Origin: Antedon mediterranea
Lineage: Eukaryota > Echinodermata > Crinoidea > Comatulida > Antedonidae
DNA length: 64,000 bases
Reading direction: 5' to 3'
Assembly (NCBI RefSeq): GCF_964355755.1
Contig: NC_092678.1
Coordinates: forward strand, 5,864,922 to 5,928,921
This document shows positions 11,905 to 22,815 of this stretch, one piece after another. Position 1 is the first letter of the stretch; each line of letters begins with the position of its first letter. The notes beneath the pieces are model-generated. The model had not been told where the DNA came from. It did no database searches and worked only from the letters and a program-made list of their open reading frames with translations. A program made the position numbers and the translations under genes.

Positions 11905-12062
11905 TGGAAATGTAATTTTTTTTATTTTATGTCCTTATCCGAGAAGACTTGTTCCACCACCAGAACTAGGAGCGAGTCGGCCTCGAACCCTTGCCGATGT
12001 TGTTGTTGGCTCTTTAGGTACGGTAAACGGCGCCCCTGCCTTAACCGCTCGGCCATATGACT
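11905..12062 (-). mobile_element. tRNA-derived SINE (Leu/Ser-like head), minus strand
   Basis: On the minus strand the head reads 'TATGGCCGAGCGGTTAAGGC', a good pol III A box of tRNA-Leu/Ser type, and about 50 bases later 'AAGGGTTCGAGGCCGACTCG', a B box. The body continues 'AGTCTTCTCGGATAAGGACA' and ends in an A-rich tail near 11905. No tRNA-like 3' acceptor stem is formed, so it is a SINE and not a tRNA gene. The open frames across it are accidental. Confidence 0.75.
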
Positions 12063-12794
12063 CACTCATGAGTAATGATAATTCATTTCTTAAATTCATT
12101 TTTTACTTGCTTGCTATAACATATTTATAGAGAATATTTCTTCTAATCTACACTAAATATGGTCTTTATATGATTACTAAATACACGGATACGACAAAAC
12201 CGACAGATTTCATTTAAAGAATTAAACAGAAAATTTGATTACACTATCTTATACTAACGCTGCATTCCCTTTGCACTATGAATAATTCATGCGTTGGGGA
12301 TAAGGGATATTGATGGAATATGAAGCTTATAGACTGTTACATTGCGGTAGGAGACGGATGATGAAACAGGAAAATTCATTAGAAATTAAGTAATATATTT
12401 AGAATTTCTTATATTAATACAAATTTGTCTGATATGAAATTGCAGATTCAATTCTCAATTAAATTTTATCGATTTTCTTCAGTCTCCAAGTAGTTTGATA
12501 GAAATATCTAATTTCTTCCCAAGTAATAAATAAATGAAAGGAACATTGAGTGGTGAGTTTGAACAAGAAGAATCTGAAAAATAAGTTGTCCACAAGTTCG
12601 AGAAGGTAAACATATTTATTATTGTCCTCAAGCTTAGTGCCAAGTACTGTTAATAGAGGCTTATGATGTCACTACAAATTGTCTCTTCTAGGGCCTAAAA
12701 TACTCCTGATTGTCTCAACAAACATATAATGTAAATTTAAATTTTCTTTTTAAAATTTTCTAAGTCAAAATAGTATCCTGAAAACAAACAATTA

Positions 12795-13039
12795 TACAGT
12801 CAACTCTCCAAATACTGGACACTCTTGGACTGGTTTAACATGTCCGATTTTCCATAAATTAAATATTTCAAATATTTTGATTAATGGTAAGCATAACGGA
12901 TGAGCGCTCACTGGCAAGACCCAGAGGTCCCACAGCAAAGCAGGGTTGAGCCACTGGTTTGGTACAAAACAATTTTGGGTCGTTGGACTGGTTTTGGGAG
13001 TGTTTTCAGCAAGTCTGTCAATTAGCATAGTCGACTGTA
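12795..13039. mobile_element. Pogo/Tigger-like MITE, diverged copy B
   Basis: This 245-bp copy is flanked by TA, with left end 'TACAGTCAACTCTCCAAATA' and right end 'GCATAGTCGACTGTA'. It belongs to the same family as 2371-2560, but the right arm is mutated and the middle is different (contains 'CTGGCAAGACCCAGAGGTCC'). An 86-codon minus frame through it is not a gene. Confidence 0.7.
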
Positions 13040-13321
13040 TTTCAAAATTCATTATAATAAGTTTTAGACTCGGTGTAGACCTATATTCAAACCTACAATG
13101 TATTTAAATTACCCTTAGCTGGCAGGTACTAATGTATTTTTAAGTATTAACTGTAGGATACTGGCTCTTATCTTTAATGTATTCAACAAATGTAATTTCC
13201 AACTGATTACAAATCAAATATCCAGGAAATTTTATAATATCCTGGCAACTTTGAATATCAATATAATATTTCTTCCCTTTGGACTATTCATCATTTCTGG
13301 TTATACTGTGGATATTTTTTT

Positions 13322-13510
13322 TCAGGTTTCATGTCTCGGTGGAAGGCCCAATACAACTACAGCATCATACATGTCTAATAATGACTGTACACTTGTCATT
13401 TTGGACGTCCGACCTTCTAACCAGGTTACGTCAATTCATTTTTGCATATGCAGAAATTGGGGCCTGCTTTTATGGTTTCAAGATTCCGACGAAAACCGCA
13501 AATAGAAAGA
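13322..13510 (+). other. Exon-like plus-strand segment inside the plexin intron
   Basis: After a strong T-run acceptor (ATTTTTTTTCAG, ending about 13324) an open frame reads VSCLGGRPNTTTASYMSNND then CTLVILDVRPSNQ, ending at CCAACCAG-like sequence followed by GTTACG. A second plus frame is also open (to 13524). I recognise no family in either. It may be a fossil transposon ORF or chance; it is antisense to the plexin transcript. Confidence 0.2.
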
Positions 13511-13908
13511 ACCTTACATGTTAGCCAATAAGTCTCTAGGTTAAAAGTGTACTTCAGAAAAAAAAGACCAAACACCAGCAGTGGTATAATGACTATGAGT
13601 GCTCACTGGCTAAGACAAGAACATCCCAACTACCAAAGAATATAAATAGGTAAAGAATCAACAATACGCGCTGTTATATATAGACGGATAGGAAACGCGG
13701 ACGTGCTTTCATGGACGCGTAAGAATCCAGCAGCCGAACGACGGCGGGCTCTAGATATGGTTCCCGTCTAATTCCACGTTTGGATGGATCGTGATGATCT
13801 GATGTGTTCTCGCGTCTGTGCTCTACTAATTTTGATATTAATATTTTGATAATAATTTTGATAAATAATCATCGTTTGCATTTTTATAGATAGTTTTACC
13901 TTACCCAC

Positions 13909-13961
13909 GCCTGAAGGTGGCGCACTTCTTCTAGCGAAAAAGAAGTGCGCCACCTTCAGGC
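13909..13961. repeat. Perfect 22-bp inverted repeat (hairpin)
   Basis: Arms 13909-13930 and 13940-13961 are exact complements with a 9-base loop (CTAGCGAAA). The arm begins GCCTGAAGGTGGCGCACTTC. It is GC-rich in an AT-rich intron, so it stands out. It could be a young palindrome from a foldback transposon or the core of a hairpin RNA. Confidence 0.85.
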
Positions 13962-14381
13962 ATAAGCAAATAGTAACCCGGATGTGGTTTACGCCGCCAA
14001 CGGAACTGTTGTATCTTCTCCTTTTATTATCTTTGCAACTACCCAGCGTTGGAGGGCCTTTGGGACTGCTAAACTATGGGCCACTGTCCCCCAGGCTGCG
14101 GGCTTGATAAGTATTACATTATACTGTTTTGTGAAGTTAGAATTATGCGATTTCCTTCATTCAAATGCATTATTTTTCAAGCAATCTTTCACATGACCTA
14201 AGAGCAGATATTGGCAAACCACATGCTATTTACACTTCAGCCTTGGATTTAAGGTCTATATATCCTGGATTATAAAGGTTCGGATAAGCACACTACTTTA
14301 GATGATGACACAATAAAAATGTTTTATTGATATCAGTGATCTCAATTGGATGAAGGAAATAGAAATGGTGGTTATAATAAT

Positions 14382-14678
14382 AATATCCTGGATTTATATA
14401 GCGCCTAATAGCCTGTGAAACCTCTAAGCGCTGAACATTATTACCCCGGTCATTTTTTGCATCAAACACATATGGAAACATACTCCCATAATGCAGCTAG
14501 TAATCAGCGCGAAGTTGTGTCTTGATCTAACCGGGTACACATTTATACACCTGGGTGGAGAGAGGCAAACGTAAGTAAAGTATCTTGCCTAAGGATACAA
14601 GCAATGCAGCGAGAGTTGGATTCGAACTACGATCTCCAATCAGTAGTTCAACGCCCAACACACAGTTTGATGGTTCTT
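14382..14678 (-). mobile_element. tRNA-derived SINE with 'GCGCTATATAAATCC' tail, minus strand
   Basis: Read on the minus strand, it starts with a tRNA-like head (B box 'GTTCGAATCC' in 'CGTAGTTCGAATCCAACTCT'), then 'CTTGTATCCTTAGGCAAGAT', 'TACCCGGTTAGATC', 'TTCAGCGCTTAGAGG', and ends 'AGGCGCTATATAAATCCAGG' plus an ATT-rich tail at 14382. This arrangement is that of a common marine metazoan SINE group. It is the best-preserved SINE in the window; tail fragments of the same type lie at 33527-33555 and 38225-38430. Confidence 0.8.
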
Positions 14679-15407
14679 ATATTTCACTTTTTACATTAAA
14701 TATTTTATTTCAACAAAACTTAAGTGAAATCAATCCAAACTTTTAAAATATATCAGTGTTTTAATGATATTCATTATTATTTATTATATTACTTGGAAAA
14801 TGAATTTGTCCAGACAAAGGCAGGATTTTTTAAATGTTATCAGCTGCGATCTTGTTAAGAATAAGAGAATATGATCAAATGTAATGTACAATATTTTTTT
14901 GTAGTTTTTTTTCTTTTTTTGCCATGAAATGAAATCGTATGCATTTCTGTGTTTTACAGAAAAATATAAGAATATTTTGTTTCATTTTGATTTAATTTTT
15001 AAACAAATTGAGACCTTTTACAATTAAACACACAATATTTATACAATATCCTTCTTTTCATACATTTTCCTATTTCTGGAATATCTATATTGTTTATTTT
15101 AGGACATTATACTAAAACTAAGCTTGAGTACTATCAACATTGCAGAAATTTAATACCATGCAGTTAAATTGCTACCGGCAAACTTGCTACGTATTGACAA
15201 TCATGAATACTTGGAATCACTTTTGGTGGGCTGTCTGAGGTTGAGGTAAACAATAACCCTGGAATTTCATAGCCGTCGGTCAAATATTCTAAATATATTT
15301 TTGTTATTGAAAATATTGCAGCATATGGCAAAACCTACTGCACAAACATGCTATAAGAGACTAGCATAGGAAAATCTCCATGGAAATTTACTGTGAATAT
15401 ACTTTCA

Positions 15408-15720
15408 TTAAGGATATGTTCACACATAGACACTAACCGTTACTATTATCCAGATAGGAAAGTCCAAACACAGGGTGTTCGTTCACACTTACATTGCCTA
15501 AACGAGATCGCAATTTGAATAACCTATACTGATTGGCCATTTTCACACATAGACACTAACCGTTATTATTATTCAGATAGGAAAGATCTAAATAATCTAT
15601 ACTCATTGGCCAAGCAGGATTAAGCTATCCTATTGGGCGTTCTCACACAGACTGCGAGCAGTTAGGCTAACAGTTAGTTCCAGATCTGGATTAAGGTCCT
15701 CTAGTGTGAACAGGCCTTTA
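15408..15720. mobile_element. Harbinger-like MITE, family 'AGGCCTGTTCACAC'
   Basis: This 313-bp element is flanked by TTA on both sides. The left end is 'AGGATATGTTCACACATAGA' and the right end 'CTAGTGTGAACAGGCCT'. It carries an internal direct repeat: 'TTCACACATAGACACTAACC' occurs at 15419 and again near 15541. A related right end ('GTGTGAAAAGGCCTTAA') occurs at 28505-28522. Confidence 0.7.
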
Positions 15721-16639
15721 ATTTATTTCAGAACAATTTATGGCAGATACCACAGGTGATGAAAGGCATGAACTAAAAAATGAAACTGGACGGGAAATGT
15801 TAGACAGATAGATACAACTGTTATAAATCATCATAAAACCCATTTGGTCACAATGTGTTTTTTAACTGTGCATTACAGTAGGTATGAATATGTGTGTAAA
15901 ACTGTTATTTTACAAGCCATTTGGGCACAAAGTTTTGTAGAACTATGCATTATATTAGAGTATATCAATTTTTCCAAAACTCATTCAGGAATATTAGCAA
16001 TTTCAACGTCTCCAAGTTATATTTTCTTTCTAAACAAAAGTCGCCAACTTTAATGAATTAAATTTAAACGTCCGCTTAATACAAAATCTTTTTTTTTTTC
16101 TAAGAAAAGAAAAATACGGTAAGCAATGCAGACAGTTCTCATATTTTTTACAAATGCAGAGTTTAAATGACTGTCCTAGATTCTGTATCATGTAATAAAA
16201 TCTTTAATTATTAGATTCCCTGCTTTGGGTTTTTTCAGAATAATCTCTTATTCCTTCAATAACTATCAATAACAATTTTGAATTTCGGTTTCATATTTCA
16301 CTTTCATTCATCAATGATAAATTTAATATTTCTGATATCAAAAGCAATGTTATTTAATTATTTTAAGAGAACAAAAATTGTGTTATTGCAAATGCTAGGA
16401 TCTGTGGGAGATAATAACGAAAATACTACTTACTTGATATCGTAAATAAAAGAAAAAAAGCAATTTTATAATTTGAGTGTGAAATGTATTCAGTTCTATA
16501 CTAATTAAGATTATTGGTGTTTGTGGCTCAGGACTCATTTTAATCCTGTATACAAACTATATCCCATGTTGACAACAAAAAGTTGGCAAACATTTGATAT
16601 TTGTAATTGCTTCCACTGTAAATAGTATATGAGGAAATG

Positions 16640-16790
16640 AGAAAACCAAAGATGATGTAATTTAGGTAAAATCATAATCATATGATGAATTGACAAGGTC
16701 ACCATTAGGCCACGACCTTGACCAAGTGAGGAATTCAGACTCTTGCATAACCTCAATGGTGCACCCTGGGATATAACAATTCTACAGGGC
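16640..16790 (-). repeat. Possible SINE head, decayed
   Basis: On the minus strand 'GGTCGTGGCCTAATGGTGAC' resembles a pol III A box as found at SINE starts. No clear B box remains. The 85-codon minus frame here shows no domain. Confidence 0.3.
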
Positions 16791-17254
16791 ATCTTATTAT
16801 GCCAAAGAGGTTTTATATCATAGCTTTTGAATGTTCCTGGTAGGTACCTGAATTGACTTCTTCAGAATAGATAGTATCTTGGTAAACCGTAATTAGTAAG
16901 TTTTTATCCCGTTTGGATTTAGCGGGGCTTTGGAGGCTGGAGTCACCGCTACAAAATTGAAAATAGAAAGTATAGTTCATCATTGAAAATGCTCAAATTA
17001 AATAATTATTTTTTATTTTTATTTTATTTTATTCAATTTCCAGGTAACATACAAAAATCATAAACAAGGTACGGCATCATTCAACAAAACAGAACAAAAG
17101 TACTATCAGCACCTGCGGGTAACCAAAAGTGGATCAGTTCAAAAGAACTGCACTGTCGAGTGGCTTTCCCAACTAATAGTACGAAAAACGCAATAGACAT
17201 AAAAACACAGTGATAGTCTAGATGAATTGAATTTAATTAAAGATTAGAAACAAA

Positions 17255-17350
17255 AGTGAAAAAAAGGGTCCTTAATCAAATCAAGGGTTCGATTTCCAAC
17301 TTTTGTTTGGCATGCAGGCACTGTACCATCAGACCACAGAATCTTTCTTA
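17255..17350 (-). repeat. tRNA-like SINE remnant, minus strand
   Basis: The minus strand reads 'TGGTCTGATGGTACAGTGCC', then 'TGCATGCCAAACA', then 'GTTGGAAATCGAACCC', a tRNA-like D arm, anticodon region and T arm in order. A related remnant is at 36690-36745. It is too decayed to be a tRNA gene. Confidence 0.45.
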
Positions 17351-17499
17351 GCACGCTCAAATCCGATTTGATGGCAACTACTTCATTCTCAATATTGTAA
17401 AAAGCACTCGCAACCCGATTGCAGGAAAAACAGATATTTAGTTCAATGTAATAGTGGTGCAATAGAATACACATACTGTATAATACTGTATACAATTAC

Positions 17500-18345
17500 T
17501 ACCGTATATTTCTGTGTATAAGTCGCACCTGTGTATAAGACGCACCCCCAACTGAGAGTAAAATATCGGTATTTTTTATATCGTCGATGTATAAGACGCA
17601 CCTTATATTTCATCAAAACAATGTTTTTTTTAATTGTAATCAATATTATTGTAATAATATATTTTGTTATATCTACAACGGCGTCCTTTATTTAGGTTTT
17701 TTTTTACCTAGGCTCGGCCGCGCCCAGCCTCAACAAGTTCTTTCTAACTTGTTATTCATGAGTTTCGCCGCAACATCGAGTGCATGACCGTGTGTGTAAC
17801 ACGCACGTGTGTGGGCTAGCCTCGCTCGATCATTTCGAGAGGGCGCACGTTTTCACGGACAATCGTATTCGATTAGTATCTATGTATCCGAGAAGTGTGT
17901 ACGCTAGGTCCATGCTATAATCACCTGGAGAATATACTAGTCGAATACCGTACACCATGTGCCACCAAAAGAAGGGCTTGCGCTTGGGGTACGGCGATCG
18001 TGCGTATAACTACTGTATAAATAAATACTATTCCAATCGTACGACGTAAACGTTTACAAATGATATTTTATCGGAGCGCCATAATGAACAAATCTTTTCA
18101 TCATATTTAGTATAACATCATGCTAAAATGACTTGAAAACTAGGCAGAAGCAGGTTGCCGTTACGTTAGTTAGTTACTGTAGCTAGGCCTAGCCTACTCA
18201 GGCCTAGAAAACGAGGTGACGATAGCCTAGGCCTATGTACAATCTGTGTGGTGAGGCATTTATGTTCGGTGTATAAGACGCACCCTTAATTTAGAGGTCA
18301 AATTTGCGTGTCAAAAGTGCGACTTATACACCGAAATATACGGTA
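17500..18345. mobile_element. 846-bp TA-flanked foldback DNA element ('CCGTATATTT ... TATAAGTCGC')
   Basis: The left end is 'ACCGTATATTTCTGTGTATA' followed by AGTCGCACC, and the right end is its inverse 'GCGACTTATACACCGAAATA' with TACGGT. TA on both sides fits Tc1/mariner-like targeting. Sub-terminal 'GTATAAGACGCACC' repeats appear at both ends. The interior is GC-richer than the host, with 'GCCTAGGCCTA' clusters. No transposase frame is present, so the element is non-autonomous. Confidence 0.8.
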
Positions 18346-18720
18346 CTACCTATAGCACTACTGTATAATTAACCCAATTCTAACGTACCATCTTTCTCAT
18401 TTTCCAACAACACAAGCTGGAAACATAAGCACTAAAACACAATCATTTTACACAGCAAAAATTAATTACCTATTTAACCTAATATAATCAATCTTCTTCT
18501 ACAATAACAACTAAAATATAACAACAGACAGACAGACTTCACATTATAATAACAATTTATAACAGAAAATACAATGATAAACAGACTGACAGAACACTGG
18601 CAACAATGAACGCATATTATGCCCACCTACCTAATTAATGCATATAACGTAACCCAGATATATTTCAAAATACTAAAAGTTGAGCACAACTTCGCAGATT
18701 TCACAAAGTACTGTAACACA

Positions 18721-18810
18721 TCTCTGTCCTCACTATCAAACTATATGTGACAAAAAATTTGATGTGCATATCACACTTTTTGTTGTCAAACTAGTTGATA
18801 GTGTAGACCC
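18721..18810. mobile_element. Harbinger-like MITE, family 'AGCTCTGTCTACAC', short copy
   Basis: 'TCTCTGTCCTCACTATCAAA' on the left and 'AACTAGTTGATAGTGTAGAC' on the right form the same inverted ends as 7930-8056 around a 50-base core (TGTGCATATCACAC). The outermost bases have decayed. Confidence 0.65.
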
Positions 18811-19539
18811 ATACCCATTTGATTGGTTGATATAACATGGCATGCATTAGTTCCTCCTACTTCAACAAGTAGAAGTACTATTGCATGGTCAGCTGTTTGT
18901 AAAGCATTCTGAGCATTGCGATGCGATAGGCTGGTAAATATGACATGTGCAATCAAAATCCAACTTGTTACTATATATTGTGTGCCCTATCTATGTATAA
19001 CAATTGTTCTAAAGTATTCTGCGCAAAAATCCAAGATTTGCCTATTTCACTGACCTATAACCTTTGACATTCCAAGATGGAAGTAGCAGATTAATTGAAT
19101 AAAAGTTCATTAAATTTGTCTGTATTCAAACAATCTCAAACCTTTTATCTTCCCATTCCAGATAAAGAGTGAGGAGGGTGGGTTCTTAGCAATTAGAGAA
19201 GGAAATTAAAACGATTGATGCTAAAAAAACAATAATCAATAAATGGTAGATATCAGAACATGTGTTTAAACATTGATGTGTTTAAACATTGATGTCTGTA
19301 CCAGATTTGAACTTGTTTACGTCTCACTGAACACGTTAATTGCTCTAAATTAAATCGTGTAAAATGCGACATATTCACTTTAGATATCATAGTCCTATAT
19401 TCATTGTTATGCTTAATTCCATTAGAGAATTACATCAATTAAAAGCTGAAAGGAATCCAGTGTGGGCGATAAAGTTTATTATAGAACTAAACTCGAAAAC
19501 AATTGGTAAAAACATTAATTGTTTAAACTCTATTTACAC

Positions 19540-19820
19540 CATGTTCACATGTCTCAAACTCCTCATGAGCATCTCGACTTTATTCTTTACACGTCTCGTG
19601 GTGCTTGTGAGCTTCTCTTTCTTCATTCACATGCTTGTGAGCCTCTCACTTTTCATACCATGTTTATGGATTACTGCATGTATACTATGTCCGGTTGCTT
19701 GTGAGTCTCTCTTTATTTATACTGTGTTCGCACATATCAGGCAGCTTGTAAGCCTCTCTTTATTCATATGGTGTTCACATGTCTAATAGATTGCTTGTGA
19801 ACCCTCTTTTATTCATACAC
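19540..19820. repeat. Degenerate tandem array, GCTTGTGAGCCTCTCT units
   Basis: Five units of about 47-64 bases each carry 'GCTTGTGAGCCTCTC' or a variant, then TTTATTCATA and 'TGTTCACATGTCT'. A 140-codon plus frame (19364-19786) runs through it with hydrophobic, repetitive translation; it has no domain and is best explained by the array. Confidence 0.6.
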
Positions 19821-19837
19821 AAACCAACAATGTTTCT

Positions 19838-19975
19838 TGGACTATACCATTTATTGAGAGGGGTGTTGAATGAATTTTCAATTTTTTTAGTTATATCATC
19901 ATCTCTTTGAGGAGTATAGGCCATTATCGGTTTATACAGGTAAGCTAGGCACGAAATAGACACACATACACAAGG
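19838..19975. repeat. 'Stapled' foldback repeat (GGTTTATCCAGGTAAGCTAG family), half copy
   Basis: It contains 'GGACTATACCATTTATTGAG', 'AGTTATATCATCATCTCTTT', 'ATCGGTTTATACAGGTAAGC'. The family consensus has 'TTACCTGGATAAACC' at one end and 'AAATGGTATAGTCCATGAAC' at the other. Other copies: 34870-34915, 41340-41590, 42790-43125, 43440-43490, 47040-47235, 52560-52740, 57000-57090. Confidence 0.55.
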
Positions 19976-21339
19976 TGTTGTAACTGAACAAATGAACAGA
20001 AATGTTTGTTATGCGAAAAAATCACAAAAGGGATTTATTTTTTCATTGTATTCTTTGTGCTTTCAATTCAATTCAATTCAACTTTATTTCAGACAAACGG
20101 TCCATATGAAACATATAAATACAATAAAAAATAATACAAAGCATTATGTGACAACCGTCATGGAGAGAGAACTAATAATTATTTGTTGACATATAGTGCC
20201 TCTTAAAATACATGTGGATTATGTTTTGGGATTTATTGGATGTAGACTGTAGACATTATTATATTATTGATTACTATAGTTTATAAAACAACACATTATT
20301 ATGGCTATACTGATACTAGTTAACACACGTAAAAGTATACATGAGATTATATATACAAAAGTTCTATCCATTTTCTATGCAACTTTGAATCTTTCAGAAT
20401 ACGAGAAAAAACACATGTAATTAAAGTATTACAGCTCGCATGTTTTTAATTATTAGCATTTTCCTGTAGATTTCTGTATGGCAGTCTATGAATTAGCACA
20501 ACAGGCAAGGATATTGAATTAAGTTTATAAGGCTATCATCTAAATCCATGTGCAGATGGTGACTTAATGGTCTGCAGAACATACTTAAGAAGGAACTAAA
20601 ATGCTGTTTAAAGTTGTAAAAAACAACTAGTTTTTATTGGACATGTTTGTTGCATCCGTGTGACATCAGGTGGGTGATGATAAATAAATGCATCTTATTT
20701 TAAAAACCTGGAATACATTTCCTGGCTATGTATAGCTAAAATGTTCTGCACGACCTAGTGTTATTAATACAGAACCTTTGTACAAAGACAGATATAATAT
20801 GCTAATGGTCTTTTAACAAAGAAAACATGGGGAGAGCCCCTCCTTTGTATGATCATCCTAAGGCCTTAAAGGCCAGGTGCGGGCAAAAAATGTCTATTGA
20901 TTATACATTCCAATAGTTATGGATCTATAGTTCCCTTATGTTTCATAATATTTGGGATTTTATTTCTGTTACATGATCCTGTTGAAAATAAGCACCCACC
21001 AACTTTTTTCACTTGCTAGGGAGTCACCAGACATTTTTTGTACAATAGGTTAAACTACCTAACCACTGAAAAAAGTCAGTCTGGTTTATAAATAAGAAAT
21101 TTGCCAACTTTTGTATTTGAGCATTTTAAGGGAAATCCATGTTTTTCGTCATAATTTTTGTTACACATATTTTATTTACGGTATGTACAATTAACCAGAT
21201 ATTATATTTAAAATTCATGTCTGCACCAAAACTTCAACACTTGTGTGTAGAGCTATCAATAGAGTAAAGTCGTATAGAGAATAAATGTATCTGTAGAGCA
21301 TCTTGTGTATATGTTTGTCTTGTGAAATTATTAAATAGT

Positions 21340-21387
21340 TTATCCATCCTGTAATTGGCGGGTTACTCGCTGTTGGATGAGTATAAA

Positions 21388-21420
<33 letters not shown>
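21340..21420 (+). mobile_element. Retroposon-like 3' end with 31-base A tail
   Basis: 'TGGCGGGTTACTCGCTGTTG' then GATGAGTATAAAATA leads straight into 31 A. The sharp, uninterrupted tail suggests a fairly recent retroposed insertion into plexin intron 3. The element body upstream was not delimited. The 111-codon minus frame here is an artefact of the poly(A). Confidence 0.45.
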
Positions 21421-21422
<2 letters not shown>

Positions 21423-21824
21423 TATTGTAAGAAAGACGTCCTACATGGCAAAGAAAGAATACTATATAAAAATTGTAGCAGATACCCTAAACCTTGCCTA
21501 CTGCATGTGGTGATGCCTCGTCCTAGATTGTAAACTTGCACATGAAACATACTGCTGGTACTGTAAAATCATTGAAGAAAAGATTGCATAAACCTAACTT
21601 AACTAATTTGCATAAAACCCTTTGTTTATCTGGATGGTCACTATACAACCCCCAAGACCAGTGTGTACACCTTAAATTTGCTTGGTCAGCTCTGGCCTCC
21701 GAAGTCTTGCTAAATTTGTAAACACACTTTAAGTCCTATAAACTCAACTAGAAGGCATAAAGGAAAATAAACAAGATTGTACATTTGAAAAATTATGGTA
21801 TATAATAAACAAATCAAAACTTAC

Positions 21825-21956
21825 TTGTTGTTTGGTTGTAACGTATATTGAATCGTTATCTTTGCTCAACATCAGGCCATTTCTTATAACTGCACTGCCG
21901 GCGTCTATTGTTTTCGTCTCGTACTTCTGAGCAGATGTCAATGAATTTAATCGTAG
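21825..21956 (-). CDS. PLXNA: Plexin, third coding exon: end of the sema domain
   Basis: This exon has 132 bases and 44 codons, phase 0 at both ends, flanked by TTCTTATAG and CAACAA|GTAAGT. It reads LRLNSLTSAQKYETKTIDAG then SAVIRNGLMLSKDNDSIYVTTKQQ. This matches the last sema strand of plexins, whose vertebrate counterpart contains 'GSAVLRDMAFSKDHEQLYIMSERQ' type sequence. It covers residues 429-472. It is shorter than the usual open-frame cutoff and was found by reading the minus strand between splice signals. The intron before it (658 bp) holds a foldback MITE at 22252-22423. Confidence 0.92.
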
Positions 21957-22251
21957 CTATAAGAAATTAAATAAATCAATTTAATAAAACAATTCTATAA
22001 ATCAACAAATGTTTACACAAATAGAAATTATAAAGAGAAAATTCTTTATTTAATTTTTACATACTTGTGACAGTTCTCCGGTCTTTGATCAGGCAGCTTT
22101 AATTTGATGTACGCATAAACATTTTTAACTGTAAATAATTTTCTTGTGATTTTCAGTTTTGTTAATATTTTGCAATTTTATATATTTTGTATTTATTGTT
22201 TTACTTTTAAGGTGTACAGTAGTATGGAGAGCCAATTTGTCACGGTAGTGC

Positions 22252-22423
22252 TTAAGTGTGGTTCCCACTAGCGACGCAACGCAACGCAAGTGAATTGACC
22301 AATCACAAGCGATGGCTTATTCGCTTCTGATTGCTAACTGTCTAAACCTTCGCTTGTCATTGGTTGAAACGCTTGCGTTGCATTTACATCCTTGCGTTAC
22401 GTTCTAGTGGGAACCAAGCTTTA
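22252..22423. mobile_element. Harbinger-like MITE, family 'AGCTTGGTTCCCACTAG', in plexin intron 2
   Basis: TTA is present on both sides. The left end is 'AGTGTGGTTCCCACTAGCGA' and the right end 'CTAGTGGGAACCAAGCT'. The interior is a long imperfect hairpin ('GACCAATCACAAGCGATGGC' against 'CGCTTGTCATTGGTTGAAAC'). It is highly similar to the copy at 49275-49460; more decayed relatives are at 9750-9890, 39828-39985, 51870-51983 and 61290-61435. Confidence 0.8.
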
Positions 22424-22614
22424 GAAGCACTCATGGCAATCCTCACGGTGCTGCACCTTTGCCATGTGTATAATGTTGTAGATTGAATTTTGTACTTGAA
22501 AAATTCTTATCTTTGCACACTCTGGGCTCCTGTGATGAGGCTGGTAACAACGTTGGAGGACATACTGTAGTTCACACCTATAGAAACCAATGTAAAATAT
22601 TCCAAAAACTTTAC

Positions 22615-22815
22615 CTTCACAAGATCACCTTTGTCATCTCCTAGGAATATCACACTTTCCTGTACCTCGTCTACGTATTGAAACGTGACCGATGTGAACA
22701 GTGTGTCATCCTCCTGATAAATAGCATCTGCTACAATCGGGGCATTACCCCCAAGGTCTGGAATCTGCTCAAGGTAATGGCAATAGGGCACTTGTTCGTC
22801 TACTAGAATTTGTTC
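22615..22815 (-). CDS. PLXNA: Plexin, second coding exon: sema domain continued
   Basis: This exon has 201 bases and 67 codons, phase 0 at both ends. It starts GAACAAATT after a T-rich acceptor (TTTTTTTAG) and ends GTGAAG|GTAAAG. The translation begins EQILVDEQVPYCHYLEQ, continues with an LGG turn, and contains SVIFLGDDKGDLVK. These align with the plexin blocks around 'DFCGQDFNQPLGG' and 'VVFAGTRSGRIRK', which form late blades of the sema propeller (residues 362-428 of this protein). The single cysteine at about residue 373 fits the conserved one. The open frame runs past the donor to 22507, but that tail is intron. The upstream intron is 423 bp. Confidence 0.93.

Larger units (their letters stand above)
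10913..21824 (-). other. Plexin intron 3, about 10.9 kb
   Basis: This intron lies between the exon ending TTKQQ and the exon starting ITKVPVE, with GTAAGT and CTATAG borders. The join is continuous with known plexins, so no exon is missing. It contains a stripe-type dispersed repeat (10985-11150), a tRNA-derived SINE (11905-12062), a pogo-like MITE (12795-13039), an exon-like plus-strand segment (13322-13422), a perfect hairpin (13909-13961), a second SINE (14382-14678), a Harbinger-like MITE (15408-15720), an 846-bp foldback element (17500-18345), a degenerate array (19540-19820) and a 31-base A run (21390-21420). Confidence 0.85.

Noticed and set aside
11905-12062. Possible functional tRNA-Leu/Ser
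   Set aside because: A and B boxes are good but the acceptor stem and T arm do not pair and a SINE body follows.
12792-13052. 86-codon minus frame
   Set aside because: It corresponds to the second pogo-like MITE from end to end.
19364-19786. 140-codon plus frame, hydrophobic
   Set aside because: It runs through a degenerate tandem array, has no domain, and an overlapping second frame is also open.
21215-21550. 111-codon minus frame with a run of F
   Set aside because: The phenylalanine run is the poly(A) tail read backwards; no domain.
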